DNA of 64,000 nucleotides from positions 1 to 64,000 of the forward strand of contig JBGSIC010000015.1 of assembly GCA_041751875.1 (NCBI GenBank), read 5' to 3'. The notes below the pieces were generated by a model. That model searched no databases and was not told where the DNA came from. It was given only the letters and a program-made list of their open reading frames with translations. How positions within the stretch are numbered: the first letter of the stretch is position 1; every line of letters starts with the position of its first letter. This DNA is from JBGSIC01 sp041751875. GTDB taxonomy: Bacteria > Bdellovibrionota > FAC87 > UBA2466 > JACKAF01. This document shows, one piece after another, positions 1 through 6,946 of the stretch. The translations under genes were made by a program, and so were the position numbers.

Positions 1-426
1 GCCGGCGGCGGTGGTGCCGGCGGCGGAAGTAGAGGAGGCGACGAATTCGGAGCGGGTGGCGGCGCTGACTTTTTCGGTGGGGACAAAAAGAAGGGTACCA
101 ATAACGATGGTGGCGATAACTCGGGTGGGGATCGTAGACGGACCGGTAGCGGGTATTCGGGCAACTCAGGCGGCGCGGACGACGGCGGCACTTCACGCGG
201 CGGTAGAGGCAAGAAAGAGCAACGCGAAGAAGGTGGCAACAAAGACGATCAATCCACAGCCGCAGCAAATAAACGATCGGAAACAGTTGAGATGGCACGC
301 GCGCGCGCGTTTGCGGAAAGGCAATCGGGCAGTTTTGATTGGTGGATGATTCTTAAAATTATTATCGTCCTTGTGATTATCGGAATTCTCGCGCTGATCG
401 CGCTGGGTAATATGCGCCGTCGCTAG
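1..426 (+). CDS. C-terminal part of a Gly-rich, tail-anchored protein (5' end outside window)
   Basis: Frame 1 is open from the first base to a TAG at 424-426, so the gene starts upstream of the window. The visible 141 residues begin with a Gly/Ser/Asp-rich low-complexity stretch with many GGG and RGG triplets, then a short charged helix (KRSETVEMARARAFAERQ), then a hydrophobic segment of about 20 residues (from WWMILKII) followed by MRRR at the C-terminus. That order suggests a disordered body anchored by a C-terminal membrane segment with a basic cytosolic end. I do not recognise a family. A Gly-rich protein of similar flavour lies at the other end of the window (62746-63828). An overlapping frame from base 11 is also open but has atypical composition and is probably a shadow. 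Confidence 0.72.
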   Translation, partial: AGGGGAGGGSRGGDEFGAGGGADFFGGDKKKGTNNDGGDNSGGDRRRTGSGYSGNSGGADDGGTSRGGRGKKEQREEGGNKDDQSTAAANKRSETVEMARARAFAERQSGSFDWWMILKIIIVLVIIGILALIALGNMRRR

Positions 427-517
427 CGCGACTTCCTTTTTCCTTCGTCCTTCTTCTTCCCCTTAGGCTTTTTCTCGCCTACTATTATTTTCTTACAGCA
501 ATGATGTGGAGGCTCCC

Positions 518-1354
518 GTGAGGCGTTTTCTTTTCCTTATCGTGTTCTTTACTTCTTCGAATCTAGTTTACGGATATGTGGCTGGTACCTCTGTTGTCCG
601 CCCCGGTGGGTGGGAAGTTCTGTTGAAAACAGAGCTGATGCGCGGCCTATCGGGTCCAGAGAACCTGCCTGAAACACAGCAAACACAAGTACCCCACGTA
701 AACATCTACGAGGTAGGTGGGGCTTATAGTGTGGGGACCAAGGGGGTATTCCAAGACATAAAAGTGCGTTTGTCGGGCAGCTATTACAAGAGCGCCGCCG
801 AGTTGCTGCTGGGAATTCCCAAGTACCCTCTCGATGACGGATGGATCCTCGGAGCGGAAATCAGTGCCAATTTTATTCACGAGCCAGAGCGTTTGTTGGG
901 CGTGTTTTTGCGTTCCCAAAATCCCCTCGGCATGAACGTGGAAAAGTTTATCAATCCGAAAGTCGATCGCATCGGACTCGGCGTTCAAACCGCGTTTAAG
1001 TTTAGTGAGGATTTTGGTCAAGAAATGGTTCTCTTTTTCGGGAGCGGCGTCAAAGGAGGTGGGTTTGAACAGAATCCTGCGATTACGCTTTCCCTTTTGG
1101 GAGCTTGGATCATAGACGCCAATCGAGGCGCTGTGCTTCGCATCGGCCCGTTTTTCGAAGGGGATATCGGCGAAAGAAAAGACGCGCAGTATGGCACGCA
1201 GGGCGTACGGGCGTTCCGATTAGGAATGACGATTGCGGCAAGCTACGAGTTTGTAAAGGATGTCGCCCTTGAGGCTTCATTTACGCAGAAGTTTTCTGGC
1301 AACTATTTCCGCGCGACAAAAGACTTTATTGTTTCCATTCGATCTATTTTTTAA
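518..1354 (+). CDS. Putative outer-membrane beta-barrel protein
   Basis: Secreted protein of 278 residues and unknown function. The GTG at 518 is chosen because TGGAGG (507-512) sits five bases upstream; an in-frame GTG at 506 lacks this. The N-terminus (MRRFLFLIVFFTSS...VYG) is a typical signal peptide. The rest alternates short amphipathic strands rich in Gly and aromatic residues (GLGVQTAFKF, GAWIID, AFRLGMTIAASYEF, VALEASFTQKF) and ends in Phe, the usual C-terminal residue recognised by the BAM machinery. No catalytic motif is visible. A long hairpin follows at 1380-1411. An outer-membrane location is inferred from pattern only. Confidence 0.7.
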   Translation: MRRFLFLIVFFTSSNLVYGYVAGTSVVRPGGWEVLLKTELMRGLSGPENLPETQQTQVPHVNIYEVGGAYSVGTKGVFQDIKVRLSGSYYKSAAELLLGIPKYPLDDGWILGAEISANFIHEPERLLGVFLRSQNPLGMNVEKFINPKVDRIGLGVQTAFKFSEDFGQEMVLFFGSGVKGGGFEQNPAITLSLLGAWIIDANRGAVLRIGPFFEGDIGERKDAQYGTQGVRAFRLGMTIAASYEFVKDVALEASFTQKFSGNYFRATKDFIVSIRSIF

Positions 1355-1379
1355 TTGGGGGAAGTTTTTGTAGACCTTT

Positions 1380-1411
1380 CGGTTAGGTACTCCCGAAGGA
1401 GCACCTAACCG
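1380..1411 (+). terminator. Strong hairpin downstream of the barrel-protein gene
   Basis: Perfect 9-bp arms CGGTTAGGT / ACCTAACCG enclose a further CTCC-CGAA-GGAG stem separated by one A/C mismatch. It begins 26 bases after the stop codon of the preceding gene. No U-tract follows on the plus strand, so it may act as a transcript 3'-end stabiliser or Rho-dependent end rather than as an intrinsic terminator. Confidence 0.5.
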
Positions 1412-1864
1412 ATAGCAGGTCAAAATCGACAGCCAAGCGACATTCGGGGGTAGTCCTCTTAACTGTCCCAGAGCGAACGAAGACGGCAGGTGACAAATCG
1501 TTCCAGGGGTTATTGGGATATTGGGTAGGGGCCGTCTCAAGTCTCTGGTTTTCTATGACTCATGCGAGTCAGGAAGATCCAAAAATGATTTCTTCTACCG
1601 TATCTTCAATAAACCTATTAAATCGGAACAACGTCTCAGACCAACCTTAGAGCAAGCCCTATGCCATTGCGCCATTTGGACGCTAGGTCGCTGAACGTGT
1701 GTGATTTTGGGCGTTTAGTTGTATTCGCCCCGGCGACAGAAAGGGGCGCTGGGGGCGGAAGTGCCGTACAACGGCGTCCCACCAGTGACAAGATGCGTAA
1801 TCGTGCCAACTTCTCTCTTTTCTCTGGGCTTCAGGCCGAGCCTTAAGAATCCCGATAAGGAAGG
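1412..1864. other. Gene-poor stretch, no supported feature
   Basis: About 450 bases without a convincing gene. Short open frames on both strands have no ribosome-binding site, signal peptide or recognisable motif. Two small inverted repeats are present: GACTC-ATGC-GAGTC at 1557-1570 and CGCCCC/GGGGCG at 1726-1748. It probably contains the promoter of the glutaminyl cyclase gene, but I cannot point to a clear one. Confidence 0.5.
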
Positions 1865-2614
1865 GTGGGCCAACGTCTACTCCATTTGTTCTTCTTTTTT
1901 TTAGCGGGCTCGGCAGCCGCTGATACCTTGGAGGTTCTCTCCACGCTGCCTCATAGCGGGTATTCCGAAGGGCTCGAATTCCACGATGGCTTTTTGTGGC
2001 ATGCGCTGCCTCAACACTTGATCAAGATTGATCCGCAGACTGGCAAGGTATTGGAACGTTACACTCCGGCAACTTCCTATAGTGAAAGTCTCACCTGGTT
2101 CCACGGCAGCTTATGGAACGTAAGCTTCGCGGATAACGGGATTTATAAAGGAACGCTCAAGGGCGGGGTGCTACAGTTTCAGCGTGTAGGCGATACCCCG
2201 GAAAAGCATGCGTGGGGGCTTACCCACGATGGCCGCCATTTGATTTTAACGGGCAACTACAGCTCCCAACTCTATTTTGTTAGCCCTCAGACCCTTAAAG
2301 TGCAAAAGAAGGTCACGGTGCCTGTGAAGGACCTGGAAGACTTGGCATGGGATGGGATAGGGATTTGGACTTCGAGTTTTACGGAGCGCCGCGGGCAAGT
2401 CTTTAGAGTCAATCCGCAGGACGGGAGTGTGAATACTTTCTACGCGCTCCCCGATCCAGAAGCCTGTCCGATTATCGACGGTATTGCTTACTCAAATGAG
2501 AAGTTGTGGATCACGGGAAAAAACTGCCCCTCAATCTGGGTGGTGAAAAGACCTGCCGAAAGAGCGATCAGTTCAGGCGAGATTACCAAAAAAGAAAAAA
2601 CTCGGAGCCGCTGA
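1865..2614 (+). CDS. Glutaminyl-peptide cyclotransferase (glutamine cyclotransferase family)
   Basis: Predicted to cyclise N-terminal glutamine of exported peptides to pyroglutamate. The 249-residue product has a signal peptide (MGQRLLHLFFFFLAGSAAA) and is therefore probably periplasmic. It then shows the plant/bacterial-type glutamine cyclotransferase beta-propeller blades: HSGYSEGLEFHDGFLW, KIDPQTGKVL, a WGLTHDGRHL segment, LEDLAWDG and the late DGIAYSNEKLWITGK motif. Length matches the family (about 240-270). The GTG start follows AAGGA at short spacing. The last twelve codons are Lys/Arg-rich and overlap the left arm of the terminator at 2597-2641. Confidence 0.85.
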   Translation: MGQRLLHLFFFFLAGSAAADTLEVLSTLPHSGYSEGLEFHDGFLWHALPQHLIKIDPQTGKVLERYTPATSYSESLTWFHGSLWNVSFADNGIYKGTLKGGVLQFQRVGDTPEKHAWGLTHDGRHLILTGNYSSQLYFVSPQTLKVQKKVTVPVKDLEDLAWDGIGIWTSSFTERRGQVFRVNPQDGSVNTFYALPDPEACPIIDGIAYSNEKLWITGKNCPSIWVVKRPAERAISSGEITKKEKTRSR

Positions 2615-2641
2615 GGGATAGGGGAAACGGCCCCGAGTTTT
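2597..2641 (+). terminator. Intrinsic terminator overlapping the end of the cyclase gene
   Basis: Inverted repeat AAAACTCGG (2597-2605) / CCGAGTTTT (2633-2641). The left arm lies inside the last codons of the cyclase gene. With A-rich DNA on the left and T-rich on the right it could work in both directions, although the nearest minus-strand gene ends over 200 bases away. Confidence 0.7.
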
Positions 2642-2872
2642 CATGTATGCGCTTGTGCAAAAAGAAGCCTCCGCTGCCTTCTTGAGAGGCCGCGGTAACT
2701 CCGCGCTAAAAAATTTTGTAAATACTTAAAGGGTCAGTGACTGCTGATTAAAAAAAATAGCATAGGCAAAAAAAGAAAGGTAGATGGCGAAAGCGAAGTT
2801 GCGGACAAAGTCTTAACAAAAAAAGCTTAGGACCAAAGCGTTAGCGCGGGAGAGTCGAAGGAAGTTTTCGGA
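2642..2872. other. Convergent intergenic region
   Basis: Lies between the ends of the cyclase and the Fe-S carrier genes. It is A-rich and contains small interrupted repeats (GCCTC...GAGGC near 2665-2689). A ten-codon frame at 2784-2816 preceded by AAAGG was noted but is too short to call. Nothing else is supported. Confidence 0.4.
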
Positions 2873-3202
2873 TTACGAAACGGCGAAAGAAGAACCGCAG
2901 CCGCAGCTTTTGGTGGCATTGGGGTTTTTAAAACCGAAGCCGGTTCCGTTTAACCCGCCACTAAATTCGAGGGTCATGCCCTTGAGGTACAGGTAACTTT
3001 TTGGGTCCACTACGACGCGGATGCCCTGTTCTTCGAACACCTTGTCATCCGTTTTTTTCTCTTCGGTGAAGTCGAGCTTGTACGACAACCCGCTGCAACC
3101 CCCTCCCTCCACGGAAACGCGTAGAGAGGTTTCGACGGGCTTATTCTGCTCGCTAAGAATTTTTTTTACTTGGCTCGCGGCCTCTGGAGAAACGTGAATC
3201 AT
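2873..3202 (-). CDS. A-type iron-sulfur cluster carrier (IscA/ErpA/HesB family)
   Basis: Carries assembled Fe-S clusters to apo-proteins such as respiratory complex I, whose subunits are encoded later in this window. The product of 109 residues shows the whole fold (MIHVSPEAASQVKKIL...) and the three invariant ligand cysteines: C36 in GGGCSG and C100/C102 in SCGCGSSF near the C-terminus. The ATG at 3202 gives the family-typical N-terminus. An in-frame GTG at 3235 would add MASARVRLKHK and has an AGGA about 12 bases upstream, so it remains possible. No isc or suf genes adjoin. Confidence 0.92.
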   Translation of the reverse strand: MIHVSPEAASQVKKILSEQNKPVETSLRVSVEGGGCSGLSYKLDFTEEKKTDDKVFEEQGIRVVVDPKSYLYLKGMTLEFSGGLNGTGFGFKNPNATKSCGCGSSFAVS

Positions 3203-3514
3203 CTTGTGCTTGAGTCTAACACGGGCAGACGCCACGCAAAAAAATTATTCCTGCACCCGCGTCACTCTTATAAGTACTTAAAATTACGTAGGAAGTTGGT
3301 GCGACTCCGGGGTGAACATCTCTTTGCTTAACAGCTTTCGAGAATTGGTGTATGTGTGAGTCACACCAATCAAAGAGGCCAACGTTAGGCTAGGCATCGG
3401 CCTCTTCCAAAGGTCTTCTCAGACTGATCGATTGTTGTATTTCTTAGGCCACAAATTTTAAATAGAAATCCCTCCCTCTAGGGAAGGGCCTATTTTGATA
3501 GGAGCGATACGATT
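3203..3514. promoter_or_regulatory. Divergent intergenic region with two hairpins
   Basis: Separates the Fe-S carrier gene from the HicB-like gene. Two adjacent perfect 8-bp stems stand out: ATTGGTGT/ACACCAAT (3344-3370) and AAGAGGCC/GGCCTCTT (3373-3406). They could be the leader of the downstream gene or a small structured RNA. No U-tract follows either stem. Confidence 0.4.
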
Positions 3515-4282
3515 ATGACCGAAGCGAAACGTTCACCCAAAAAGCGCCGGAGCCCTGTGAAGCCCGACGTGGATCGGGAAGAACCTGAAGCAGAACGCCG
3601 TACTCCCGCTCCTCGCGCCCCGCAAACGGCACCGCCCCCAGCGAAAGCGGCGGCTCCCAGCAAGCCAGCTCCACCAGCTCAGCGAGCTGTGCAGAGTAAT
3701 CCCGGATCTGTCGACGCTTACATGATGCAAATGTATTTTGACGAGCAGAAGGGCTTATACGTGGGAACGATTGCAGAGATTCCCGAAATGAGAGTTGAAG
3801 GGGAAACCCAAGAAGAAGTGGTTACCACCCTCACTCGAGATTTAGAAGATTTTGCGATTGATAGAGAACACGATGGAAGCCCCATGCCGGTTCCGCTCTC
3901 GGCAAAGACCTATCCGTCGAAACTTAGCGTGACGCTTTCCCAGGATCTTTACCGTCGTTTGGAATTGCGATCGATTCAGGAAAAAATTGAACTCGAACGC
4001 TTGGCTTCTGAAATTTTAGCGGAAGGCCTTCAAAAACGTGGTGGAACCGAAACGCGTTCCCGTCAGCCGAGCAACAACAGTGCTCAGGGGCACGATCGCA
4101 ACGGCAACGATCGTCACGGAAATCGGGAAAACCAAGGCGGAAGGCACAACAACCGCCGCGGGGGACGCCAGCACTCAGGCGGCCCGAACCGAAAGCGGGG
4201 CTTCGACTACCACGGCACCATGGATAGCCGCGAGAACTTCATGGATTACGTCCGCAAGCTCGAAAAGGGCCAACGAAAATAA
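3515..4282 (+). CDS. HicB-like/ribbon-helix-helix protein with basic RGG-type tail
   Basis: Not a recognised named protein. The 255 residues divide into a basic Pro/Ala/Lys-rich disordered head (1-62), a HicB-like domain (about 64-118; YVGTIAEIPEMRVEGETQEE followed by LTRDLEDF), an Arc-type ribbon-helix-helix-like stretch (about 131-170; SKLSVTLSQDLYRRLELRS then LERLASEILAEGL), and a His/Asn/Arg/Gly-rich tail with RRGGR repeats. HicB proteins are normally antitoxins of HicA, but no HicA-sized gene adjoins. The charged ends suggest nucleic-acid binding. ATG 3515 follows AGGAG (3499-3504). It could be an autonomous DNA/RNA-binding regulator; that role is inferred. Confidence 0.78.
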   Translation: MTEAKRSPKKRRSPVKPDVDREEPEAERRTPAPRAPQTAPPPAKAAAPSKPAPPAQRAVQSNPGSVDAYMMQMYFDEQKGLYVGTIAEIPEMRVEGETQEEVVTTLTRDLEDFAIDREHDGSPMPVPLSAKTYPSKLSVTLSQDLYRRLELRSIQEKIELERLASEILAEGLQKRGGTETRSRQPSNNSAQGHDRNGNDRHGNRENQGGRHNNRRGGRQHSGGPNRKRGFDYHGTMDSRENFMDYVRKLEKGQRK

Positions 4283-4373
4283 ACCCACGCCCTCGACCAA
4301 CTTAACGGCGCGGACGCTGTGCGTGCGTTTTCAAGGATACTTCCTCAAAAAGGCATCTTAAAATTTGTGAATC

Positions 4374-4423
4374 AGGTGCCAGGTCACTTTTGGTATTTCA
4401 TCCCAAAAGTGGCACAGGCACCT
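4374..4423. repeat. Dispersed palindromic (REP-like) repeat, copy 1
   Basis: Imperfect palindrome AGGTGCC-AGGTCACTTTTGG ... CCAAAAGTG-GCACAGGCACCT between convergent genes. A second copy with the same outer arms but a different inner stem lies at 20937-20985. The conserved outer arms with compensating inner bases suggest a mobile or RNA-structure repeat. No transposase of the REP-associated type is in the window. It may also serve as terminator for both flanking genes. Confidence 0.7.
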
Positions 4424-4433
4424 TCGCAATCCA

Positions 4434-5036
4434 CTATAATTTCTTAAAGTATTCTTTCGAACCCGTGGGATTGGGCTTCATCGTTTCTTTGCCGGGAGAC
4501 CAGTTGGCCGGGCAAACTTCACCCGTCTTGGCACTCTGTTGAAGAGCCGCAAGCACGCGCACCACCTCATCCACATTGCGACCGATCCCCAAATCATGCA
4601 CGAGTTGGTATTGAACAATGCCATCCGGGTTGATCAAGAAAAGACCGCGTAGGCTGATCCCCGCGGGAATCAGCACACCGTAGTCGGTGGCGACTTTCTT
4701 GGTGATATCGGCCAAAAGGGGGAATTGCAGTTTTCCGATTCCGCCTTCGTTACGCGCCTTTTGCGCCCAGGCCAAATGCGAAAACTTGCTATCCACGGAG
4801 CAGCCCACGACTTCGCAATTAAGTTCTTTGAAAGCCGAAATTTTATCGTCAAAGGCTGTGATTTCTGTGGGGCAGACGAAAGTAAAGTCGAGAGGATAGA
4901 AAAAGAGGCAAGTCCACTTACCTTTAAAATCCTTCAGCGAAATCTTTTTGAATTCTTCGCCAACCAGCGCTTCGGCCGAAAAATCGGGAGCAGGTTTTTG
5001 AACCAAACTAGCGGGTGATGTTTCTAAGTGAGCCAT
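4434..5036 (-). CDS. Typical 2-Cys peroxiredoxin (AhpC/TSA family)
   Basis: Reduces hydrogen peroxide and organic peroxides in the cytosol. The 200-residue protein shows the thioredoxin fold with the peroxidatic cysteine in FYPLDFTFVCPTEI (C55) and the resolving cysteine in GEVCPANW (C175), and ends with the YF motif (KEYFKKL) linked in this family to sensitivity to overoxidation. ATG at 5036 is preceded by GGAGG with ideal spacing. No AhpF-type reductase adjoins, so thioredoxin is the likely electron donor. The gene is transcribed alone. Confidence 0.95.
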   Translation of the reverse strand: MAHLETSPASLVQKPAPDFSAEALVGEEFKKISLKDFKGKWTCLFFYPLDFTFVCPTEITAFDDKISAFKELNCEVVGCSVDSKFSHLAWAQKARNEGGIGKLQFPLLADITKKVATDYGVLIPAGISLRGLFLINPDGIVQYQLVHDLGIGRNVDEVVRVLAALQQSAKTGEVCPANWSPGKETMKPNPTGSKEYFKKL

Positions 5037-5163
5037 TAAAGATCCTCCATGAACGGGTGTACGTTGTACGACTACAAAAGCAGGCAGAGCCTACTTCTCG
5101 AGGGAAAGAGTGTCAACCGAACGGCGCGCCTTTCGGGACACATTGGGGAAGAAAACTAAGAGG

Positions 5164-5238
5164 TTAGTAAATGCCGGCGAATTTCAAGATCGCAATCACG
5201 ACCACCACAACGCCGATAATATAAAACACGTTTTGCAT
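5164..5238 (-). CDS. 24-residue single-pass membrane peptide
   Basis: Very short gene: ATG at 5236-5238, TAA at 5164-5166, product starting MQNVFYIIG, continuing with a run of five valines and ending KFAGIY. Residues 4-18 are almost entirely hydrophobic, forming one membrane segment. The upstream AAGGAG with a five-base spacer is a near-perfect ribosome-binding site, the main reason to believe it. No family is recognised. It lies upstream of, and in the same direction as, the peroxiredoxin gene with about 125 bases between, so the two may be co-transcribed. Confidence 0.65.
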   Translation of the reverse strand: MQNVFYIIGVVVVVIAILKFAGIY

Positions 5239-5553
5239 AAGTTCTCCTTTCGCTTTGTCTGATTTCACTGGAATGTTCCAGAAAGCCAGACTCATTGATT
5301 AAAGCAAAATCTTCTTCTCAGCGTAATGAGACGAAAGGGAGACACCCAGAATACGACGCTACTATTCCCTCAGTTACAATTGTTCACACTCCGCCGTTTC
5401 TTGTCACTTTGGTGATCACCACTCACAAACCATGGACGTAGCCTTTTGGAATGCTCGACAAAAATGAGCCTGAGCACTTGGTCCGTTGTTTGCAATTTCA
5501 TGTCGCGAGAATTTGTATCTTCAAGTTGTTGTTGAGCGTACCAGGAGTGAAAC
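5239..5553. promoter_or_regulatory. Divergent promoter region
   Basis: Lies between the membrane-peptide gene (leftward) and the monohaem cytochrome gene (rightward). It contains a perfect 10-bp palindrome GGTGATCACC at 5411-5420 that could be an operator. No clear -35/-10 pair was assigned. No further gene is supported here. Confidence 0.4.
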
Positions 5554-6180
5554 GTGAGAGCGAAAGTTGTAGCGCGATTAGTTGTGGTGTTGATGTGGGC
5601 AGTGAGCCTGACGGCTTCTGCGGAACACGTTATTGTCGACGGTAACGGGCGATTTGTCCTGGATCCCGCCATTAAGAGTAGGTTGCAGCAACTCGTGCAA
5701 ACCGCAAGCACCTGTGATCTCAGATTAGATCCCAATCTTCCTAATTTAATTGAATCGGCTGCCGTCCAGCAAGCCGGTGGACTGGGCAACCCCTTAGGTG
5801 GTGGTGCCTTAGCTTTGCCTCCCGTTCCGACTGATACGGGCGCTGGCGCCGGTGGTGCTGCCGTGGCCCCTCCCGCTGAAGAAGGCGGCGATGAGGAAGT
5901 GACAGCGGCTGACGCCGAACCTGCGAAACCAGAGACGAATGAAGCGTCTGGTAGCGCGGATGATGCGGCCGCCGCGACCGTGTCCGCTGGAACCCTTTCT
6001 AAGTGTATGAACTGCCATGTGACGGGCAAAGGCGGCCCTAATTTTGGTAGCGAGGCTGGTTTACTGGCTAAGATGAAAGCCAAACCTGCTGACGCCCTTC
6101 GAATGGCGCGAACCAAAAGCGGTTTCGCGGATGGCACCCCTCAGTTTAAAGAAATCGCAGCGTTCGTCGCGGCGAAGTAG
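5554..6180 (+). CDS. Secreted monohaem c-type cytochrome with acidic linker
   Basis: Exported electron-transfer protein or haem-binding protein. The 208 residues comprise a signal peptide (about 1-23, ending TASA), an N-terminal region of about 55 residues without recognised fold, a low-complexity Gly/Ala/Pro/Glu linker (about 75-145), and a small C-terminal cytochrome c domain with one CMNCH haem site (C151-H155) and a helix ending FKEIAAFVAAK. The methionine of KMKAKP or RMARTK may be the second iron ligand. GTG 5554 has AGGAG at 5543-5547. A strong terminator follows at once, so the gene is monocistronic. Confidence 0.85.
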   Translation: MRAKVVARLVVVLMWAVSLTASAEHVIVDGNGRFVLDPAIKSRLQQLVQTASTCDLRLDPNLPNLIESAAVQQAGGLGNPLGGGALALPPVPTDTGAGAGGAAVAPPAEEGGDEEVTAADAEPAKPETNEASGSADDAAAATVSAGTLSKCMNCHVTGKGGPNFGSEAGLLAKMKAKPADALRMARTKSGFADGTPQFKEIAAFVAAK

Positions 6181-6190
6181 ACTGCCTGTT

Positions 6191-6226
6191 AAAGCCTCTC
6201 CCGTGCGGGGGAGGCTTTCCTTTTTC
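6191..6226 (+). terminator. Intrinsic terminator of the monohaem cytochrome gene
   Basis: Stem AAAGCCTC / GAGGCTTT (6191-6198 / 6211-6218) extended by internal CCC/GGG pairs and followed by CCTTTTT. Confidence 0.85.
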
Positions 6227-6543
6227 CCCCAAGCGACGTTTTTTGTTCCGACCTGCGAAGCCTCTAGACATCGTAAATCCCAGTAAAATCAGGAGCCTCA
6301 GTCCACGCCTCTCGAAAGCTCGTGGTTTCTCCACAACTCTTAGGTCTTTCGAGGACGCCCTCTAGGCACCTTCGGGCGGGCCAGGAGGTAAAACGCAAAA
6401 TACTCCAGCACTTAGAAAACCCCCTGCGGGGAGCGACTTTGGTACACCCGTTGCAATTTACCCCCGGAGTAGCGCTTCGGGCCCTCGTGTGGGCCCAAGC
6501 AAAGCCCATTGTGAGAATGCCCCAGCAGGGGCAGGAGCAGAAG
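6227..6543. promoter_or_regulatory. Leader region of the small secreted protein gene
   Basis: About 310 bases without a gene. A hairpin GCTT-C-GGGCCC / GGGCCC-AAGC lies at 6474-6500, some 45 bases before the start codon at 6544, and is probably part of the 5' untranslated leader. An in-frame extension of the next gene runs back to 6322 but has no signal peptide or ribosome site and is rejected. Confidence 0.4.
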
Positions 6544-6810
6544 ATGAAGAAGTTGATGTTGTCCGTAGCGATGTTGATGTTGATTGCCTCCCAAGGCTTT
6601 TCAGCAGAAGAAGCCGGCATTCCGAGTATCGGAGCGCCTGTTGATCACCAATCGACCCTCCCGGCCATTCCGGCGGATTTGGGACGTCCCCAGTACGGCG
6701 TCACCCCCCAGGGTGAGAACGTGCAGGATGTGATCAATAAAGCGGTCCAAGCGATTAACGCGTGCAAAGAAGAACGCGATGCTCGCCGCCAAGAAGTCAT
6801 CGGCCGCTAA
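6544..6810 (+). CDS. Small secreted protein of unknown function
   Basis: 88 residues. ATG at 6544 is chosen over earlier in-frame starts because AGGAG (6533-6537) stands at correct spacing and because it yields a clean signal peptide (MKKLMLSVAMLMLIASQGFSA). The mature part has a Pro-rich segment followed by a short charged helix with one cysteine (INACKEERDARRQEVIGR). No family recognised. It lies just upstream of lon in the same direction, but a hairpin at 6823-6849 and a separate promoter for lon separate them. Confidence 0.75.
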   Translation: MKKLMLSVAMLMLIASQGFSAEEAGIPSIGAPVDHQSTLPAIPADLGRPQYGVTPQGENVQDVINKAVQAINACKEERDARRQEVIGR

Positions 6811-6822
6811 TTTCACCGCTGC

Positions 6823-6849
6823 GGGTGCTCCCCGTTGGGGGAGCAACCC
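6823..6849 (+). terminator. Hairpin between the small secreted protein gene and lon
   Basis: GGGT-GCTCCCC-GTT-GGGGGAGC-AACCC stem-loop just after the stop codon. No strong U-run follows, so termination may be partial. Confidence 0.6.
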
Positions 6850-6912
6850 AGATATTCTAATATTTCTGAAAAGTTCAATCTCGAGCGAGAGTGTGTTTTC
6901 ACGCTCGCTTAG

Positions 6913-6940
6913 TTGACTCACGCACAAGTCTACCTAGTAT
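6913..6940 (+). promoter_or_regulatory. Promoter of lon placed for a leaderless transcript
   Basis: TTGACT (6913-6918), 16-bp spacer and TAGTAT (6935-6940). The usual start point, six to seven bases beyond the -10 box, falls on the GTG initiation codon at 6947. An interrupted inverted repeat GCGAG...CTCGC lies directly upstream (about 6885-6908) and could bind a regulator. No CIRCE element is present. Confidence 0.55.
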
Positions 6941-6946
6941 AAGTAG

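Noticed and set aside
11..349. Open frame of 112 codons at the left edge
   Set aside because: It overlaps, in another frame, the Gly-rich C-terminal coding sequence that ends in a clear membrane helix; its Ala/Thr/Arg-rich composition is typical of an off-frame reading of GC-rich repeats.
1277..1540. Minus-strand open frame of 87 codons overlapping the barrel-protein end
   Set aside because: No ribosome-binding site, no motif, and it runs through the strong hairpin at 1380-1411.
2784..2816. Ten-codon frame with AAAGG upstream
   Set aside because: Too short to distinguish from chance and not recognisable.
3344..3406. Adjacent hairpins considered as a riboswitch
   Set aside because: The stems are perfect but no known aptamer consensus is recognisable; kept only as structured intergenic DNA.
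4670..4899. Small frames on both strands inside the peroxiredoxin gene
   Set aside because: Shadows of a gene with complete catalytic motifs and an ideal ribosome-binding site.
5370..6137. Long minus-strand frame opposite the monohaem cytochrome
   Set aside because: Shadow of the cytochrome gene, which has signal peptide, haem motif, ribosome-binding site and terminator.
6823..6908. Inverted repeats before lon considered as a CIRCE heat-shock operator
   Set aside because: The arms do not match TTAGCACTC/GAGTGCTAA.
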